In this document: positions 12,153 through 25,504 of the stretch, in pieces
Position numbering within the stretch: position 1 is the first letter of the stretch
How the letters are laid out: the number at the start of each line of letters is the position of its first letter
DNA from: Boswellia sacra
Lineage: Eukaryota; Streptophyta; Magnoliopsida; Sapindales; Burseraceae
Direction of reading: 5' to 3'
Assembly: GCA_013180625.2 (NCBI GenBank)
Contig: SNVD02006942.1
Coordinates: 2,046,001 to 2,110,000, forward strand
DNA length: 64,000 nucleotides
Translations under genes and position numbers: made by a program
Notes under the pieces: model-generated
What the model saw: only the letters and a program-made list of their open reading frames with translations
Told to the model about the DNA's origin: nothing
Database searches by the model: none

Positions 12153-12349
12153 AAATAATGTTAAACCTACAACTTATTTACAACCAAAATTTTATACAAC
12201 TTGAGTTGACAAGATATTATTTAATGAATAATTATTATGTCATTCAATTTAATATTTTTTTATTTTCATTTTTTACCCATCCAATTATAACTTATCAGCT
12301 CAGGTTATATAAAATATAGTTGTAGATTTGTTATAGATGTAGCATTACC
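12153..12349. mobile_element. MITE with about 55-bp imperfect inverted ends
   Basis: The left end TAATGTTAAACCTACAACTT pairs with the inverted right end TAATGCTACATCTATAAC. Further in, TTTTATACAACTTGAGTTGA pairs with inverted TTTTATATAACCTGAGCTGA. A possible 9-bp duplication, TAAATATAT, lies at 12144-12152 and 12350-12358. It is low-complexity, so it is weak evidence. There is no coding capacity. Confidence 0.6.

Positions 12350-12352
<3 letters not shown>

Positions 12353-12399
<47 letters not shown>
12353..12399. repeat. AT dinucleotide microsatellite
   Basis: About 23 uninterrupted AT units directly abut the right end of the inverted-repeat element at 12153-12349. Confidence 0.95.
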
Positions 12400-12402
<3 letters not shown>

Positions 12403-13997
12403 ACTATTATAGCCATCAACCATATAATTATCAATTATTTAAAAATTTTATCGTTAACTTACATTTAAATTAAAGAGTTTTAAAATTTTTATCGATAAAC
12501 GTATACTAAAAAACAACAAATATAAAACTTCTAAATAAAATAAATTATAAAGCTCTTAAAAAAATATATAATAAAAATCAAATAAAAAATAAAGAAATTA
12601 AATATAAACAAGAGAGGATGAATTAAAAACATAAAAATAAAATAAACGGATTAAAATATAGAATTTTAATACCAAAAATTAAATAAAAGTAATTAAATTA
12701 ACTAAAATAAAATTGAAAACTAAAAGAAACTTTCTTATAATTAAAATAAACAAAATAAAAAATTATTATAACCCCAAAAATATTTGAAACCTCAAAAACA
12801 AAATTATTTTAAATTAATTTTAAAGTTAATATAAATATCAATCAATCTTACTCAGACAGCTAAATTCACACAAGAGCAATATATTTCAAAGGTGCAGTTG
12901 GTAGTTAATGTATTTATTTTATGGTTTTTATTGTTTATTTGTTTAATTAAAGTTTTATAAGTTTATTTTATTTTAAAAAATGAATATTTTACTACTTAAA
13001 CAAATGACTTAAGTTACTTTAATACTCTTTAGGAGTTAAATTTAATTGAAATTAGTTAACTGTAAGGTTATAATACTATATAAAATGTCAAGGTTATATG
13101 TAATATTATACCTTCGTTTATGATTATTTGTAATATTGTCTCTAATGTGTACTACTAAATGCAATATGTCGAATCGGTTTGTATATGCAAGAATATTCAT
13201 TTGTATATAATGTTTGTAACTGTAGCATTAATTACTTATCATAAAATTAGTCAAGTTAAAGGATTTCTTTTAGATATTAAAAATTTATGTTTGTTGCCTA
13301 ATCAAAGTATCGAGAAATTGAACTGGTTTGCTAGATAGCTTAATATTTTACAGCATACTAGAAAGTGTTGTTGTCTAACGATGGATACTAGAAGCTTAGT
13401 CTAGCGAAAAAATGAGTCTTTTACACATTTACGCTTCAAAAAATGGATGTATACACATCCTTTGATTTGAATTCGGTTAAACATTAGCACAGAAATTAAA
13501 TTTTTTAATTTCTAAAAAAAATGAAAAGAAAACAACATCTTAATTTTTTAGACACATCTATGACCATTGATTTACTACAATTTAATGGTTATAAATGGTA
13601 TTTTTTGTGATTTTGTATTTTTATTTTCAATAGGATTTAAGAATATGCGGTAGATTTTAAATTATTTTGAATTTTAAAAATAATATTTGATTAATATTGA
13701 ATATAAAATATATTTAAAAATATGCAATACAGAATGAGTTACAAAAAGAATACAGTGAAAGTTGCTGAATCTCGAATCAAGGATCTCTATTTTTTTTTTC
13801 AACCATCGGATTGCATTAAATCAATGTTGTAAATGAGTATGAAAAATAAAATAAAAATAAATAAATTATAATAACCTGGCTGATTTTCTAGAAAATTGGA
13901 GTTCAACAAATTAGAATAATCCTCTATTTGCTAGCGCTGCAGTCAACTTATAAATACTTCCGCTTGTCATAAATGAGAGACGTAATTCTGAAGAAAC

Positions 13998-14231
13998 TTA
14001 CGAGTTATACTATAATACAGTTGATGTATCTTTATAACAGATTTTAAAATTATGAAAAAATTATAAATTTGTGCATAAAAATCGTAAACGAGTAAATAAA
14101 AGTTATATTGTGACTTTTATATAAATTTTATTGACTTATTTATAACTTTTCAATTTTTATTTATTGTTTACGATTTTTATATACGTATTTATGATTATTT
14201 ACATAAATTTTAAAATCTGTTGTACTCGTGA
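13998..14231. repeat. AT-rich long inverted repeat (hairpin), possible MITE
   Basis: The left arm (around 14036-14100) contains ACAGATTTTAAAATTAT and CATAAAAATCGTAAAC. The right arm (around 14150-14225) carries the inverse, GTTTACGATTTTTATATA and AAATTTTAAAATCTGT. An outer pair, TTACGAGTTATAC and GTACTCGTGAG, extends it. It lies about 460 bp upstream of the MLO3-like start codon. Confidence 0.65.
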
Positions 14232-14695
14232 GCAGCTCGATCCAAGCAAATCCGAAACTTAAAATTGTTAATCCTATGCTCATTTGCGGACCGAACTTTT
14301 TGATGGTTATTAAATAAAACCATTTAATACTAGATGATGCATTTATTAAGCGTGTCATTTGTCAACTATTTAGTTAAGACCTTCACCGATGCAAATCGAG
14401 CAGACTTCAACATTAATTGCCAAGTTCTCGTCAGTTTTGAAGAGTTGAACTGTTCAGTCAGATTTGAAGAGCTGAACTCTTCAACTTCAAACTTCTTCAT
14501 ATTCGCTCGATCTATGGTCTTTCCGCAGCTTAGTTATCCGGGGGCCTTTTAACCTTACGTACCTTCCCCTCGACGAAGGTTGTCTTGTACACTAATTACT
14601 TTTTCAAACTGATCTGATCTCTGGCTAGCTAGCTCTCCTTCGATGTTGATCAACCGATAATCATTTTTTCAAATTACGAAGAAAAAGTGACCCAA

Positions 14696-17600
14696 ATGGC
14701 TGCCGGTGAAGGAGGAGGAGGAGCAACCACCACTTCTCGTACTCTCCAAGAAACACCGACTTGGGCTCTGGCAGCCGTTTGCCTTGTCTTCATCTCCTTC
14801 TCCATTTTTATTGAGCACTTGATTCATCTCATTAGCAGCGTAAGTCCATTTACACACACACACATATTGGTTCTCCAATCGGGACGTCCGGATTGTCATT
14901 TTCATCCGGTCATCTAACAGCAAACACTGGGTTATGAGAAAATTTATTAACTCAAATTGACAACTTCTATTAAAGATTTTAGAAATTAGTTAATATCTGT
15001 CTTCTGATCATATATCCGTGGCATGCAGTGGCTCAAAAGACGTAAAAAGACTGCCTTGTTTGAGGCTGTAGAGAAGCTCAAAACAGGTATGATCAACAAT
15101 TGTATATAATCTTCTTTACATATAACACAACGCTTTAAATTGGCAAGTGGCAACCATTTGATCAGCAATCAATATAATAATGGTGCAGTGCTCATAGTGT
15201 TGGGGTTCATGTCACTCATTCTAACAGTAACTCAGAGATCTATTTCCAAAATATGCATACCCACCAAAGTTGCAAACACTATGCTACCTTGCCGTCGAAC
15301 CACAGAGATCAAAACGACCGAACACTTGCAGGAAAGACGATTGGCTGCTTCTGATTCCAAAGATTATTGTGAATCTAAGGTTGCATTTTGCTAATTCTGT
15401 GTTGTAGTGTACAACATCATAAGTAAACGTAATTTTTAATTAATTACTGGTTTTGCAGGGAATGACTTCTCTTATATCACAAGATGGACTGAACCAGCTC
15501 AACATCTTCATTTTTGTCTTAGCTGTGATGCAGATCGTCTACTGTGTTGTAACAATGGCTTTGGGGAGAGCCAAGGTAATTGCATCATTTTTGTTTATTT
15601 ATAATTAATTTGTTTTGTCTATATATATGTATAGATAATTATATATGTTGACACGTGATGTGATTTTTGAGAGAAGAAACAAAAATATTATATACTACAA
15701 GTATTTTGATAGTTTTGACTTCTGAGCGATCATTGGAAAACACCCACTTGTAGTTTTTAGAATTAATTGAATATAAAACTATCTTGAATTAATAAAAAAT
15801 GCAACGTTAGATTAACATTTTAAGTTAAATTTAAAGTTATATTTATAGAGTTATTTTCAATCATCCCAATTTAAATTTTATTATTTGTATCATTCTTCAT
15901 GGCTACGTGTTGTAGATTCATGGAATGGGCCGGCATCCACGATAAAATAGACTTTTATCTAAAGTAATGAGACATCTCCCATCGACCACTCGCGCACTCG
16001 TTGAAAATTAAATATTGTCCATCTCTTCTCTTTGGTCAACACACCAGAGCGCTTTGCAATTAATTGGATTTTACATTTCAGCTCAGATGGGTTGACTTTC
16101 AAGATCATGGTAGGAACCATCACACATAAATCGACCTGGCTTTGGAATTATTTTTAGAAAATAACATATTTATTTTATTTTATTTTGCATCACATAAATT
16201 TATATCTTATATATTATAACCTTTTAGCTCACATTCTAAGCTAAAGATTCAATCAAGTCTCTCAAATTGTTAAGGAAAAAAAAACTTATCTATAATGGAT
16301 ACATAATCCCATGTATCTATTAGATTATCATTTTAATATATGTCCGAATATGTGTGATTGGGCTAACGTACATGAATCTAATATTATTAAAAAGATTTGC
16401 TCGTTGTTAGGCGCTCAAGAGTCCAAGTTGGCATAGAGTATTGAGTTTTAAACTGTTGGCATAGAGTGTTGAGTTTTAAACTGTCAAACCCCTTAGCTGG
16501 GGATAAATAAATTTGGGGAAATTTGAAACTAACCTTATTTAAGGGGTCTCATAATAATGTGGATAAGCTTAAAAAAAATTGCATATTATGATTCTATTCC
16601 ACGCTCAAAACAAGATTATGATATAAAAAATTTTAGTATCTAGGTCTTTTTTTGCGATGTATACTTAAATTTAAGGATTTTTTAAAATTTTTAATAAATT
16701 AATGTGCTCAAGTTTACAATGAGATGTTTGAGTTTTACAAAATTATTAGTGCATGATCGAGAAGTTAGTTTGAGATGGAAAGACTTTGAAAAATTAGTAT
16801 TAGTATTATTTTATTAAATCTACAATTTGACAGAAAGCTTTGTTGCAGGCTTTTAATTTTTATTAAAAAAAACTTATTATATATATTTGGGTGTGATTTA
16901 GGTGTCTTTTAGTTGTGTTTATTTTAAGAAGATAAAAGGTTTTGTTTTTAATTTTGTTTTATATGTATTGAGTAGAACAATCTCAATCTTTCCTAGAGCG
17001 TCTGCTATCCCTTAATCATTAGTCATATATAGCGCACACATACTGATATGATACCCCACTATTAAGTAGTTAATTGCTATATGAAAGACTCACTTTACAG
17101 AAGAGTAATATTACACAAACAAATTTTATATATAAATTTTCGTGTATAAATTGGTGTGACATAACTCTTTTAGCATATCATTCACCTTCATTTATTAAAT
17201 TGATTTTTTCTTTTACTCATCCACTAATTTTGCAAGGCATTAGTTTATATAAAAACCTAGAATTATCATTTCAAAACTATAAAGATATCTTAAAATTTAA
17301 TTGAACCAAACAGGTGCATTTCTCAATTCCATGTTGTATACTGCCAATACAATCTTCTACTAATCCTCAGAATACTCCTCCAATTCATAATTTGTAACAA
17401 TACTCCTTTCAATATTTGTTTGCTTTTGTTTTCTTTTCTAGCACTTTTTCTGCATACGTCTTTATTTGTTTCGACAGATGAAACGATGGAAATCCTGGGA
17501 AAGAGAGACTCAGACCGTGGAATACCTGGCTGCCAATGGTAATAGTATTAGCTTAATTTATTGAATAAATTCTTCACAAATAAGAGATAAAGTTTAAATA

Positions 17601-19838
17601 ACAACTAACAATTTTTTTTTAATTTCTTAGATTCTTAACAATGTTTTAAAATGGCATTTGAATTCAGATCCTAATCGATTTAGATACACAAGACAAACAA
17701 CTTTTGGACGTCGACATACGAGTTTTTTTACAAGTACATCTGTCCTTTTATGGATTGTAAGTTCACTTCCTCTATAGGGGTTGTACATCTATATGATTAT
17801 AACATGCAATCGTTTGATTATGACAGCTTTAATATCATATTAAGTTTACTATTTTTTTTTTACAAAATAAGTTTGTAGATGTAGGTTTAATTTGAATAGT
17901 TAATTCTCTGAAAGTATCGACCATCACATTGTCATGCACTTTTGTTTGCTATTGATCATATAATAAAATTTATTTATTTTTATTAATTTGTTGTAGAAAT
18001 GCTTCTTTCAACAATTCTTCAATTCTGTAGCCAAGGTTGATTATCTCACTTTGCGCCATGGTTTCATCTCGGTTAGTTTCTCAAATCTACTGCTCACTCA
18101 CCCCATGTCATGCATAACTGTATATTATCAGACATGGATATTCATATCCGGATCAAATATAATGAGCTTCTTTTCTGGGGAAATTCCAGGCCCATTTATC
18201 CACAAACAATTCCTTCAATTTCCAGAAGTACATACAACGGTCCTTGGAGGATGATTTTAAAGTCATTGTTGGCATCAGCCCTGTCATGTGGTTCCTAGTT
18301 GTTATCTTAATGCTGGTGGATGTGCAAGGTAAGCATTCTCTAATATCATCTTATTTTTCTTCCAAGATTAATTCTTCTAATAAAATTAAAATCAACTTAG
18401 TTAATTGCATACATAACATGAATATTGTAACAGGTTGGAATGCGTATCTATGGTTGTCATTTATCCCACTGGCTGTGAGCTTTCTTACCCTTCCCTTTTT
18501 ATTTTATGAAATTTTGCATTTTATATTTGATTCTTCACTTAATACAAAACCATACGTACCTGTAGATAGTGCTAATTCTTGGAACCAAACTCCAAGTAAT
18601 CGTTGCAAGAATGGCACTTAAGCTCAAAGATCAGCACGATGTAATCAAAGGAGCTCCTGTGGTGCAACCTAGCGACCATCTCTTCTGGTTCAATCAACCC
18701 AAATTTGTCTTGACATTTTTGCACTACACTTTGTTCGTGGTAATTATTGATTAATAATCCCCTCTTCTAGATCAATCTGAAAACAAAAGAATTATATCAT
18801 TGAATTGATATATATAATAATTGAACTGACTTGTTTTCAAATTTCAGAACGCATTTGAGATGGCTTTCTTTGTTTGGGTCACGGTACGTTTGTTTGTTTC
18901 TCTTGTTCTGTTTCTAACCCATTTTGGCCCGGTTGATTTTAGTCATTCTGCAACAAGAAGTTTAGTGGAAAACATGATCTGGTGTTTTCATTTTCTTACT
19001 TTTTCTTCAGTTGATTTATGGAATCAAGTCTTGTTACCATGAAAAATTATATGTGATCATTATCAGGGCAGTCCTAGCGTAAGTTCCTTACTGCTGTTTA
19101 ATTTAATCATTATCTGTACATTTCTATAGCTCTTCTCCATAAATGACTCAAGATTATGAATAATCTATCTACAGGGTCACAGTTCAAGTCATGTGCAGTT
19201 ACATTACCCTTCCCCTTTATGCTCTTGTAACTCAGGTATGCATCAGCATTACATCGAATCAGGATTCTCTTCTGATTTGAGCTTTCTTTAGCTTTTAAAT
19301 ATTTTTAAGACGTGGATTTTAAGAAGCACATATGGTCGAGATTTAATTTCTTCTATTCCCTCTTTAACATCTTTCCTATCAACTGCCAATGATATTCATG
19401 AAATTTGCTTAGATAAAAATCAGATCGATAAAGAATCTGTGTCCTTTTATGTGTTGCACTTGTATGAATATTTATGTCTTGAAATTTAACGCACCGTGTG
19501 TTTTTGTTTCTCCGCAGATGGGATCAACTTTCAAGAGTGCAATGCTAGAAGAGCAAACAGCAAATGCATTAAAACAATGGCACGCAGGAGTAAAGCAGAA
19601 AAGGAAGAAAAAACAAGATACGTCACAGTCTGGCCGTGACAATTCCTCAACTACTTACAGCATCAGTAGAACCATTAGTTCTTCAGATTTATCTTATCAT
19701 CGTCAGCCAACTTTAAGAGACTTCAGTACTACTCCCAAAACAACAAGAGAGATCCTGGAAGATGATGCACAAGTTGTGCAAGATGAAATTGGTCCAGCTG
19801 CTGTTACATCCGACGAGATACAAATAGAAATTGTCTGA
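14696..19838 (+). CDS. MLO3: MLO-like protein 3 (524 aa, 14 exons)
   Basis: Seven-transmembrane plasma-membrane protein; the MLO family is plant-specific, binds calmodulin and is linked to calcium signalling. Exons are 14696-14839, 15029-15086, 15189-15379, 15459-15575, 17478-17538, 17668-17756, 17997-18071, 18190-18328, 18434-18474, 18566-18739, 18848-18883, 19011-19078, 19175-19235 and 19518-19838. All are GT-AG and the sum closes exactly in frame. Diagnostic stretches are LQETPTWALAAVCLVF (first membrane segment), KLKTVLIVLGFMSLILTV, ETQTVEYLAANDPNRFRYTR, KVDYLTLRHGFIS, VVQPSDHLFWF and YITLPLYALVTQMGS. Remembered Arabidopsis MLO3 matches these better than clade V members do (KLKSVLMVLGFMSL, YLAANDPNRFR). 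The C-terminal tail has the expected calmodulin-binding zone (ANALKQWHAG, then a KQKRKKKQ run). The length fits the family. Confidence 0.93.
16428..16483. repeat. Tandem duplication, 2 x 28 bp, in MLO3 intron 4
   Basis: TTGGCATAGAGTATTGAG and the following ten bases recur at once with a single A-to-G change. The repeat lies in the 1.9-kb intron between exons 4 and 5. Confidence 0.9.
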
Positions 19839-20372
19839 GATGGAACAAATGCATCCTCAATGAAATTAATTTTCAAAGTCTGTCAATGTCATCCTTGTAT
19901 ATGTATTTCCAATTAAAGCTCTTACATTTTGCAGGATGATTTTTAGCCTTATGATCAATTAGAGGAAACCTGGATAATAATTGTTTGGATCAGCCGAGTA
20001 ATGGTTACGTTAATTGGGGATGGACTCTCAAGTCAATATATGTGTCATGTCGCCTACAAACGACCAAGAGAACGAGTCCAAGTCGCCCCATGATAGAAAT
20101 AAGTTCCCAATTTTCACGGAATCAGAATCCAAGTCCAATGTCTTGATAACTCAAACATCCTGCATGAAAACGTCATTTGAAAGTGAAACCAAGAACCTCC
20201 CCCAACATGCCCCCTACCCCCCGAACCAGTTGAAATGATATTTGAGAATACACAAACAATCACATTTCAAAGTTGGTTTCAACCATTTGCCATTTACTTT
20301 TGGCCGCTTATTTGCTCATCTCTTGATGGGTATCATATTGCGGTACATCATTATTTGTTAAAGAAAGCGCTT

Positions 20373-20630
20373 TACCAAAAAGCTTAAGTTTATAGCTATA
20401 AACCCATTTTTACATATAATATTCTTAACACTCTCGCTTAGGCGGATACATAGACATACTAACAACCGAAACATCCTAACACGTAAGCAAATAACAGCAC
20501 TCTTGAGAGTCCAAACACATATCATACGTGAGTACTTGAGAACATTATTCTGATACTATGTTAAGAGAATCACTATCCAAAACTTAAACTTGTAGATATA
20601 ACTCATATTTAAGTACTTATATTCTTGACA
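20373..20630. repeat. Diverged direct repeats about 200 bp apart
   Basis: A segment of about 58 bp at 20373-20430 (CCAAAAAGCTTAAGTTTATA, ending ATATTCTTAACA) recurs, diverged, at 20574-20630 (CCAAAACTTAAACTTGTAGA, ending ATATTCTTGACA). The intervening 143 bp are unrelated. It resembles a small LTR-flanked relic, but no target duplication was seen. Confidence 0.55.
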
Positions 20631-23427
20631 TTAGTGATCGGTCATGTTGGCTCTGAAATTTACATTTGTAAATCATTTTTCAAGCTATATTTGGTTATAA
20701 TATCCGATACAAATAGGAGTAGTAGTTGGATCTTTGATAAAATTAGATAGTAGACGTTAAACGATACAAATACATATAAGTATATTCGGTATGACAAGTG
20801 ATAAGAAACATGTTAGGAGGACTAACCTTAGACATGAGACAGAGACAAAACTTTCAAGCAAGTTGCAGCAAGAAAAAGAAAGGCCCACGCTACTGCAGAT
20901 CAGGTTGAGGCCCGAAGCACTCAAAACACAACACACCAACAACTTGTATTTGGAATCAACTCTTGTGGGACAAAGCTCACTTAAAGTTGGAGAGCAACAT
21001 CTCCGATAGCATCAAAACATGTCGGCCCATTCCACGTTCGAGTGGTTAGAATTGAACCGTTGAGCCAAATTTGACACAAGATGGCAACTCTTAGGACATC
21101 ACTGACCCACTGGACCCAAGAATGAGGACTTTTGATAAGCATACAAAATGCATCAAAAGAAGCGATTCGATAACATTATCAGACTAATTTAACTATCGGA
21201 TTTTCAATCAAAAATACGACGATAGATAAATCTTATAAATAGTTATTGCTATGTTGGATGTTGAGAGTACTTTTTACAAGAAACATTTCTTTTTTCAATA
21301 GCAATGCTTTTATGTAAAGCAGTTATCTACTTTTTAAGAGATAATTCCAAGTGTTTCTAAAACCTTAAAAAGTGATTTCGTTCATTTTACATGTATGAAA
21401 TCATTTTCGATAATATGATATGTATTCTTAATCACACTTGTCGTTTTACTTTCAAGTTGGAACCGATTTATAGGTAACAAAGGCTATTAAAACAACAGTG
21501 GCTGTGTAAATAATGATAACAACTCGACATCAAATTACGCAAGTGGTATAGAATCGTGACGAGAAATATAATTGAAGTTGATGCCGTAACAACTGCCTTG
21601 AAGAGATTGGTGAGGAGACACAGAAAGACATAAGGTAAAAATAAGTAAGTAAATAAAGAAATTGTTGTTCTTTCCAACAATGAGCACATGAAGGGGATCA
21701 TACAGGTTCCAATTTGTCTGGAATTGTGGACATGTGTCCACTTGACTAGTTGAGAAAGAGAGACAAATCAATTTGTTTTGAAGGATTTAGGTAACAAGAG
21801 AGGGAGCAATAACAAAAACAAAAACAAAAACAAATTCTTGGGCTTAATTATGATAGAAATGGGTGTCCAATGGACATCATCCCCATTAGCATTCAATTGT
21901 TGGAACCTAATTGTCCCCCATTCATTCAACCACAAATTGACCCTCTACCACCCCAATTCACAATCTAACCCAAGAGGGGAAAAAAAATCAAATATTAATT
22001 ATTAGTACAAGACAAGAATAACCCTCAACATGTCTTATGAACCAATTACAAAATAAAAAAAATAAAATAAAATCAATTGGAATGTTTCATTAATACATGT
22101 GATATGTACACGTTTTGTGATTGAACGAGTATATGTACATCAGTTATATGAAAGATTTTCCCTGCATGAACTATAAAGCTAGTCTATAGAATGTTGCATT
22201 ATGATTCATTGACTTAAGGTGTCTAATTTAATACGGCATTTATCTTTTTCGTCCACCATTGGTAATTAGAGGACAATACAATTTCTTATATAATTATGTA
22301 AAATTTTATAAATGACCTCATCTTGTGAAACTTTCAACACTTAGGTGAAATGGGTCTTTAATTTCAAAAGGTGTTTAATTAGGCTTGCAATTTTTTAGCT
22401 TATTAAAACAAGTTGAACTCTAGTTCAATAAAGTGTATGTTAAATGTCTCAAACTTTTAATGGTTTCTCTAATCGATGGATCACCACAACGAAGGGTGAT
22501 TCAAAATTCAAAGGGTTAGCTATTCTCTCATTTTCAGTCTATGTGAATATGATTAGTTTTGTTGTATACTGGAAATTGGAGTTTGAAGAAAGCAAGGATT
22601 TCACCAAAAAAAAAAAAAATGAAAACCTTTCATTATAGGCATGATTAGGAGATTGTTTATTTTTAAAATTATCATTATCTTAACATTAAATATAGTGATA
22701 ATAAATTTAGTCAAATACTAATCCTCACATAGACAAAATTAATTTAATAATTGTGTTTGCGGCTATGATCTTGCAATTGATCCATCCAGGCAAAATTTGG
22801 GATTAACTTTGATATTTAAGTTTACAATCCATTATTTAGTGAATTTCTTTTACATGTGTAGTGGAGTTTTTATGTCTTAACATATATTATAAATGGATCA
22901 AATATAGTATTATTTCAATCTCTAAATCGACAATAGGAGGATTAAAACATGTGATCTATGTTATTTTGATTTTAATATCATTCAAGAAATCGCTGTTTGA
23001 CTTTAATTTTTAAACCACTAACATATATTAAAAAATCATAAACATTTAAATGTTTTAGATTTGATATCAGGTGGCATATTTTAAATGTGAATTTTTTTAA
23101 TGATAAATATATTTAATCATAATTTTACAAAATATTTCTATTTAATAATTTAAACATAATATGGTAAGAGTAATATCATTTGCTTGATAATCCTCTAAAT
23201 AGTTCAAATTTGTTTATTGTTTCATGAAAATCACTAGTATCTATCAACATGCACATCATATGAAAGGAGAGATAAGTTATATTTTATCCTTTTCACGAAT
23301 AGCATGAATTGGATTTTAGGTGTTAAAAGTAGATGAGTTTTGCTTTCTCACAGTAATTGATAGATCTTTTTATTTCTTAATCATAATTAAAAGATAAGTA
23401 ACACTATATTTATAACTTATATACAAT

Positions 23428-25504
23428 TAAGGTTGGAACCAGGGCGGGGCGGCTGGTATCCAGCCCCGCCCCGTTGACCCTTTCTTTTGCCCCGCCCCAC
23501 CCCGCCCCTTTGCCCCTTTGCGGGGCGGAACGGGGCGGGACAAAAAAAAATTTTAGTAGATCCAGACCCGCCCCGCCCCGCTCCATTACTGTTTATATTT
23601 TTACAATCACACCCCTATAATCTTTATATTTTTCAACTTCATCCCTTGCAATGTTTATATCTTTGCAAATAACTCTCTTATCAATTTCTCATCATACCAT
23701 TTATAATTATGATCATTTTTCAACAATCATAAAAATAATAAATCTTCAAACTAAAATCAAAATAGTTGTATATTATCATTTGATTTTATTAGTAATAATG
23801 TTACATATTCCATTAGAAATAATGTTAAAAGTTTATTATTGCTTGTAAACTAGTTAATTGATAATTTTTAAATAGTTGATAATACAATTAAATAATTTTT
23901 TAATGACATGTTCATTTAATTTCAATTTAATAATAGTAATAATATGATTGGTATATATATACCAAATAATTAATATTATATATATTTATGAAATACTAAT
24001 AATTTAATTAACTAATTTAAATTACGATAAATCATATATTTAAAGTTATAAGATTATTTTTATCATATTTCTATTTACATATTTAGAAAATAATATATTG
24101 ATTATATTAAACATATACATTTTTAAAATAATATTGTTAATATTACAATAATTTAAATAGTACTTAGTAATCTATATCAAGATTGTATATGTTACACAAA
24201 TTTAATTACTACAAAATACAAATATTTAATCACCATTTGATTTTATTAGTAATAATGTTACATGCTTTATTAGAAATAATGTTAAAAATGTATTATTTTT
24301 GTAAACTAATTAATTAACACTTTTTCAATAGTATGTTAATTTAATTTCAATCTAATAATAGTAATAATATGATTTGTATATACTAATTAATTAACATTAT
24401 ATGTATTTATGAAACATTAATAATTAATTTAATTAATTTAAATTAAAAATTTACGATAAATCATATATTTAAGATTATAAGATTATTTTTATCCTATTTT
24501 TATTTACATATTTGGGAAATAATATATTGATTATATTAAAGATATACATTTTTAAAATAATCATGTTAATATTGCAATAATTTAATTAGTACTTAGTAAT
24601 CTATATCAAGATTGTATATATTATAAAATTTAATTATTATAAAATATAAATATTTAATTATCATTAATTGTCATTTAATTATATTAGTAATAATGTTACA
24701 TACTTTATTAGAAAATAATGTTAAAAGTGTATTATTGCTTATAAATTATTTAATTGACAATTTTTTAAATAGTTGATAATACAATTAAATAAATTTTAAG
24801 TAACATGTTGATTTAATTTCAATCTACTAATCGCAATAATATTATTGGCATATACGAAATAATTAACATTATATATTTATGAAACATTAATAATTTAATT
24901 AATTAATTTAAATTACAATAAATCATATATTTAAGGTTTTAAGATTTTTTTATCATATTTCTATTTACATATTTAAAAAATAATATACTGATTATATTAT
25001 AGATATATATTTTAAAAATAATCTTGTTAATATTGTAATAATTTAATTAGTACTTAATAATCTATATCAAGATTGTATATATTATACAAATTCAATTATT
25101 ATAAAATACAAATATTTTATTTTGTCATTATAATATGACGAAATTGATGTTAATATACTAAAAGATATTAATTATTAATTAAAATATCATTTTTATTAAA
25201 GTATTTGCATTATTTGTAAAATTATTAAGAATTTATATATATGAAAAGTTTAACAAATATAACATAAAAAATTACATAACAGTCCAAAACTTTAAAAATT
25301 TTATAAATATACCCCTAACCTTGCGGGGCTGGGCGAGTCTACGGGTCCAAATGGTTGGACCCGGCCCCCGACCCACCCCGGCCGGGGCAGAAATTTTCTG
25401 CCCCAGACCCGCCCCTATGAATGCTCCAGGATGGGTCAAAACCCGCCCCGTTGAACCGGATCCGACCGGGTCCGTGATGGGTCCGGGGCAAATGCCCAAC
25501 CCTA
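23428..25504. mobile_element. Large non-autonomous hAT-type element (2.08 kb)
   Basis: The ends are TAAGGTTGG and CCAACCCTA, inverted with one mismatch, flanked by TATACAAT (23420-23427) and TATATAAT (25505-25512), a 7/8 match for an 8-bp duplication. Strongly GC-rich subterminal zones (GGGGCGGGGCGG and CCCCGCCCCG on the left; GGACCCGGCCCC and CCGGGTCCGTGATGGG on the right) bracket an extremely AT-rich core. The core consists of three diverged tandem copies of a 440-457 bp unit. No transposase frame exists. The short GC-rich ORFs at the ends are by-products of the CCCCGCC repeats. Confidence 0.75.
23777..25115. repeat. Three tandem copies of a 440-457 bp AT-rich unit
   Basis: The block CATTTGATTTTATTAGTAAT starts at 23777 and 24234, and with two changes at 24672, giving spacings of 457 and 438 bp. 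Each copy continues in the same order: AATAATGTTACAT, AATTTCAAT with a TAATAATAGTAATAAT-like block, TAAATCATATATTTAA, and TTAGTACTTAATAATCTATA with AAGATTGTATAT. The repeats lie wholly inside the hAT-type element. Confidence 0.85.

Larger units (their letters stand above)
9800..14695. other. Intergenic region upstream of the MLO3-like gene
   Basis: AT-rich with no assignable gene. It contains a degenerate LTR relic (10795-10949), a perfect 44-bp tandem duplication (10953-11040), an inverted-repeat element with an adjoining AT microsatellite (12153-12399) and a long AT-rich inverted repeat (13998-14231). The MLO3-like promoter presumably lies in the last few hundred bases. I see no clear core element beyond AT-rich boxes. 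Confidence 0.6.

Noticed and set aside
23487..23672. Pro/Arg-rich open frame in CCCCGCC sequence
   Set aside because: It lies in the GC-rich subterminal zone of the hAT-type element; low-complexity DNA produces the frame. The same applies to the frames at 25272-25530.
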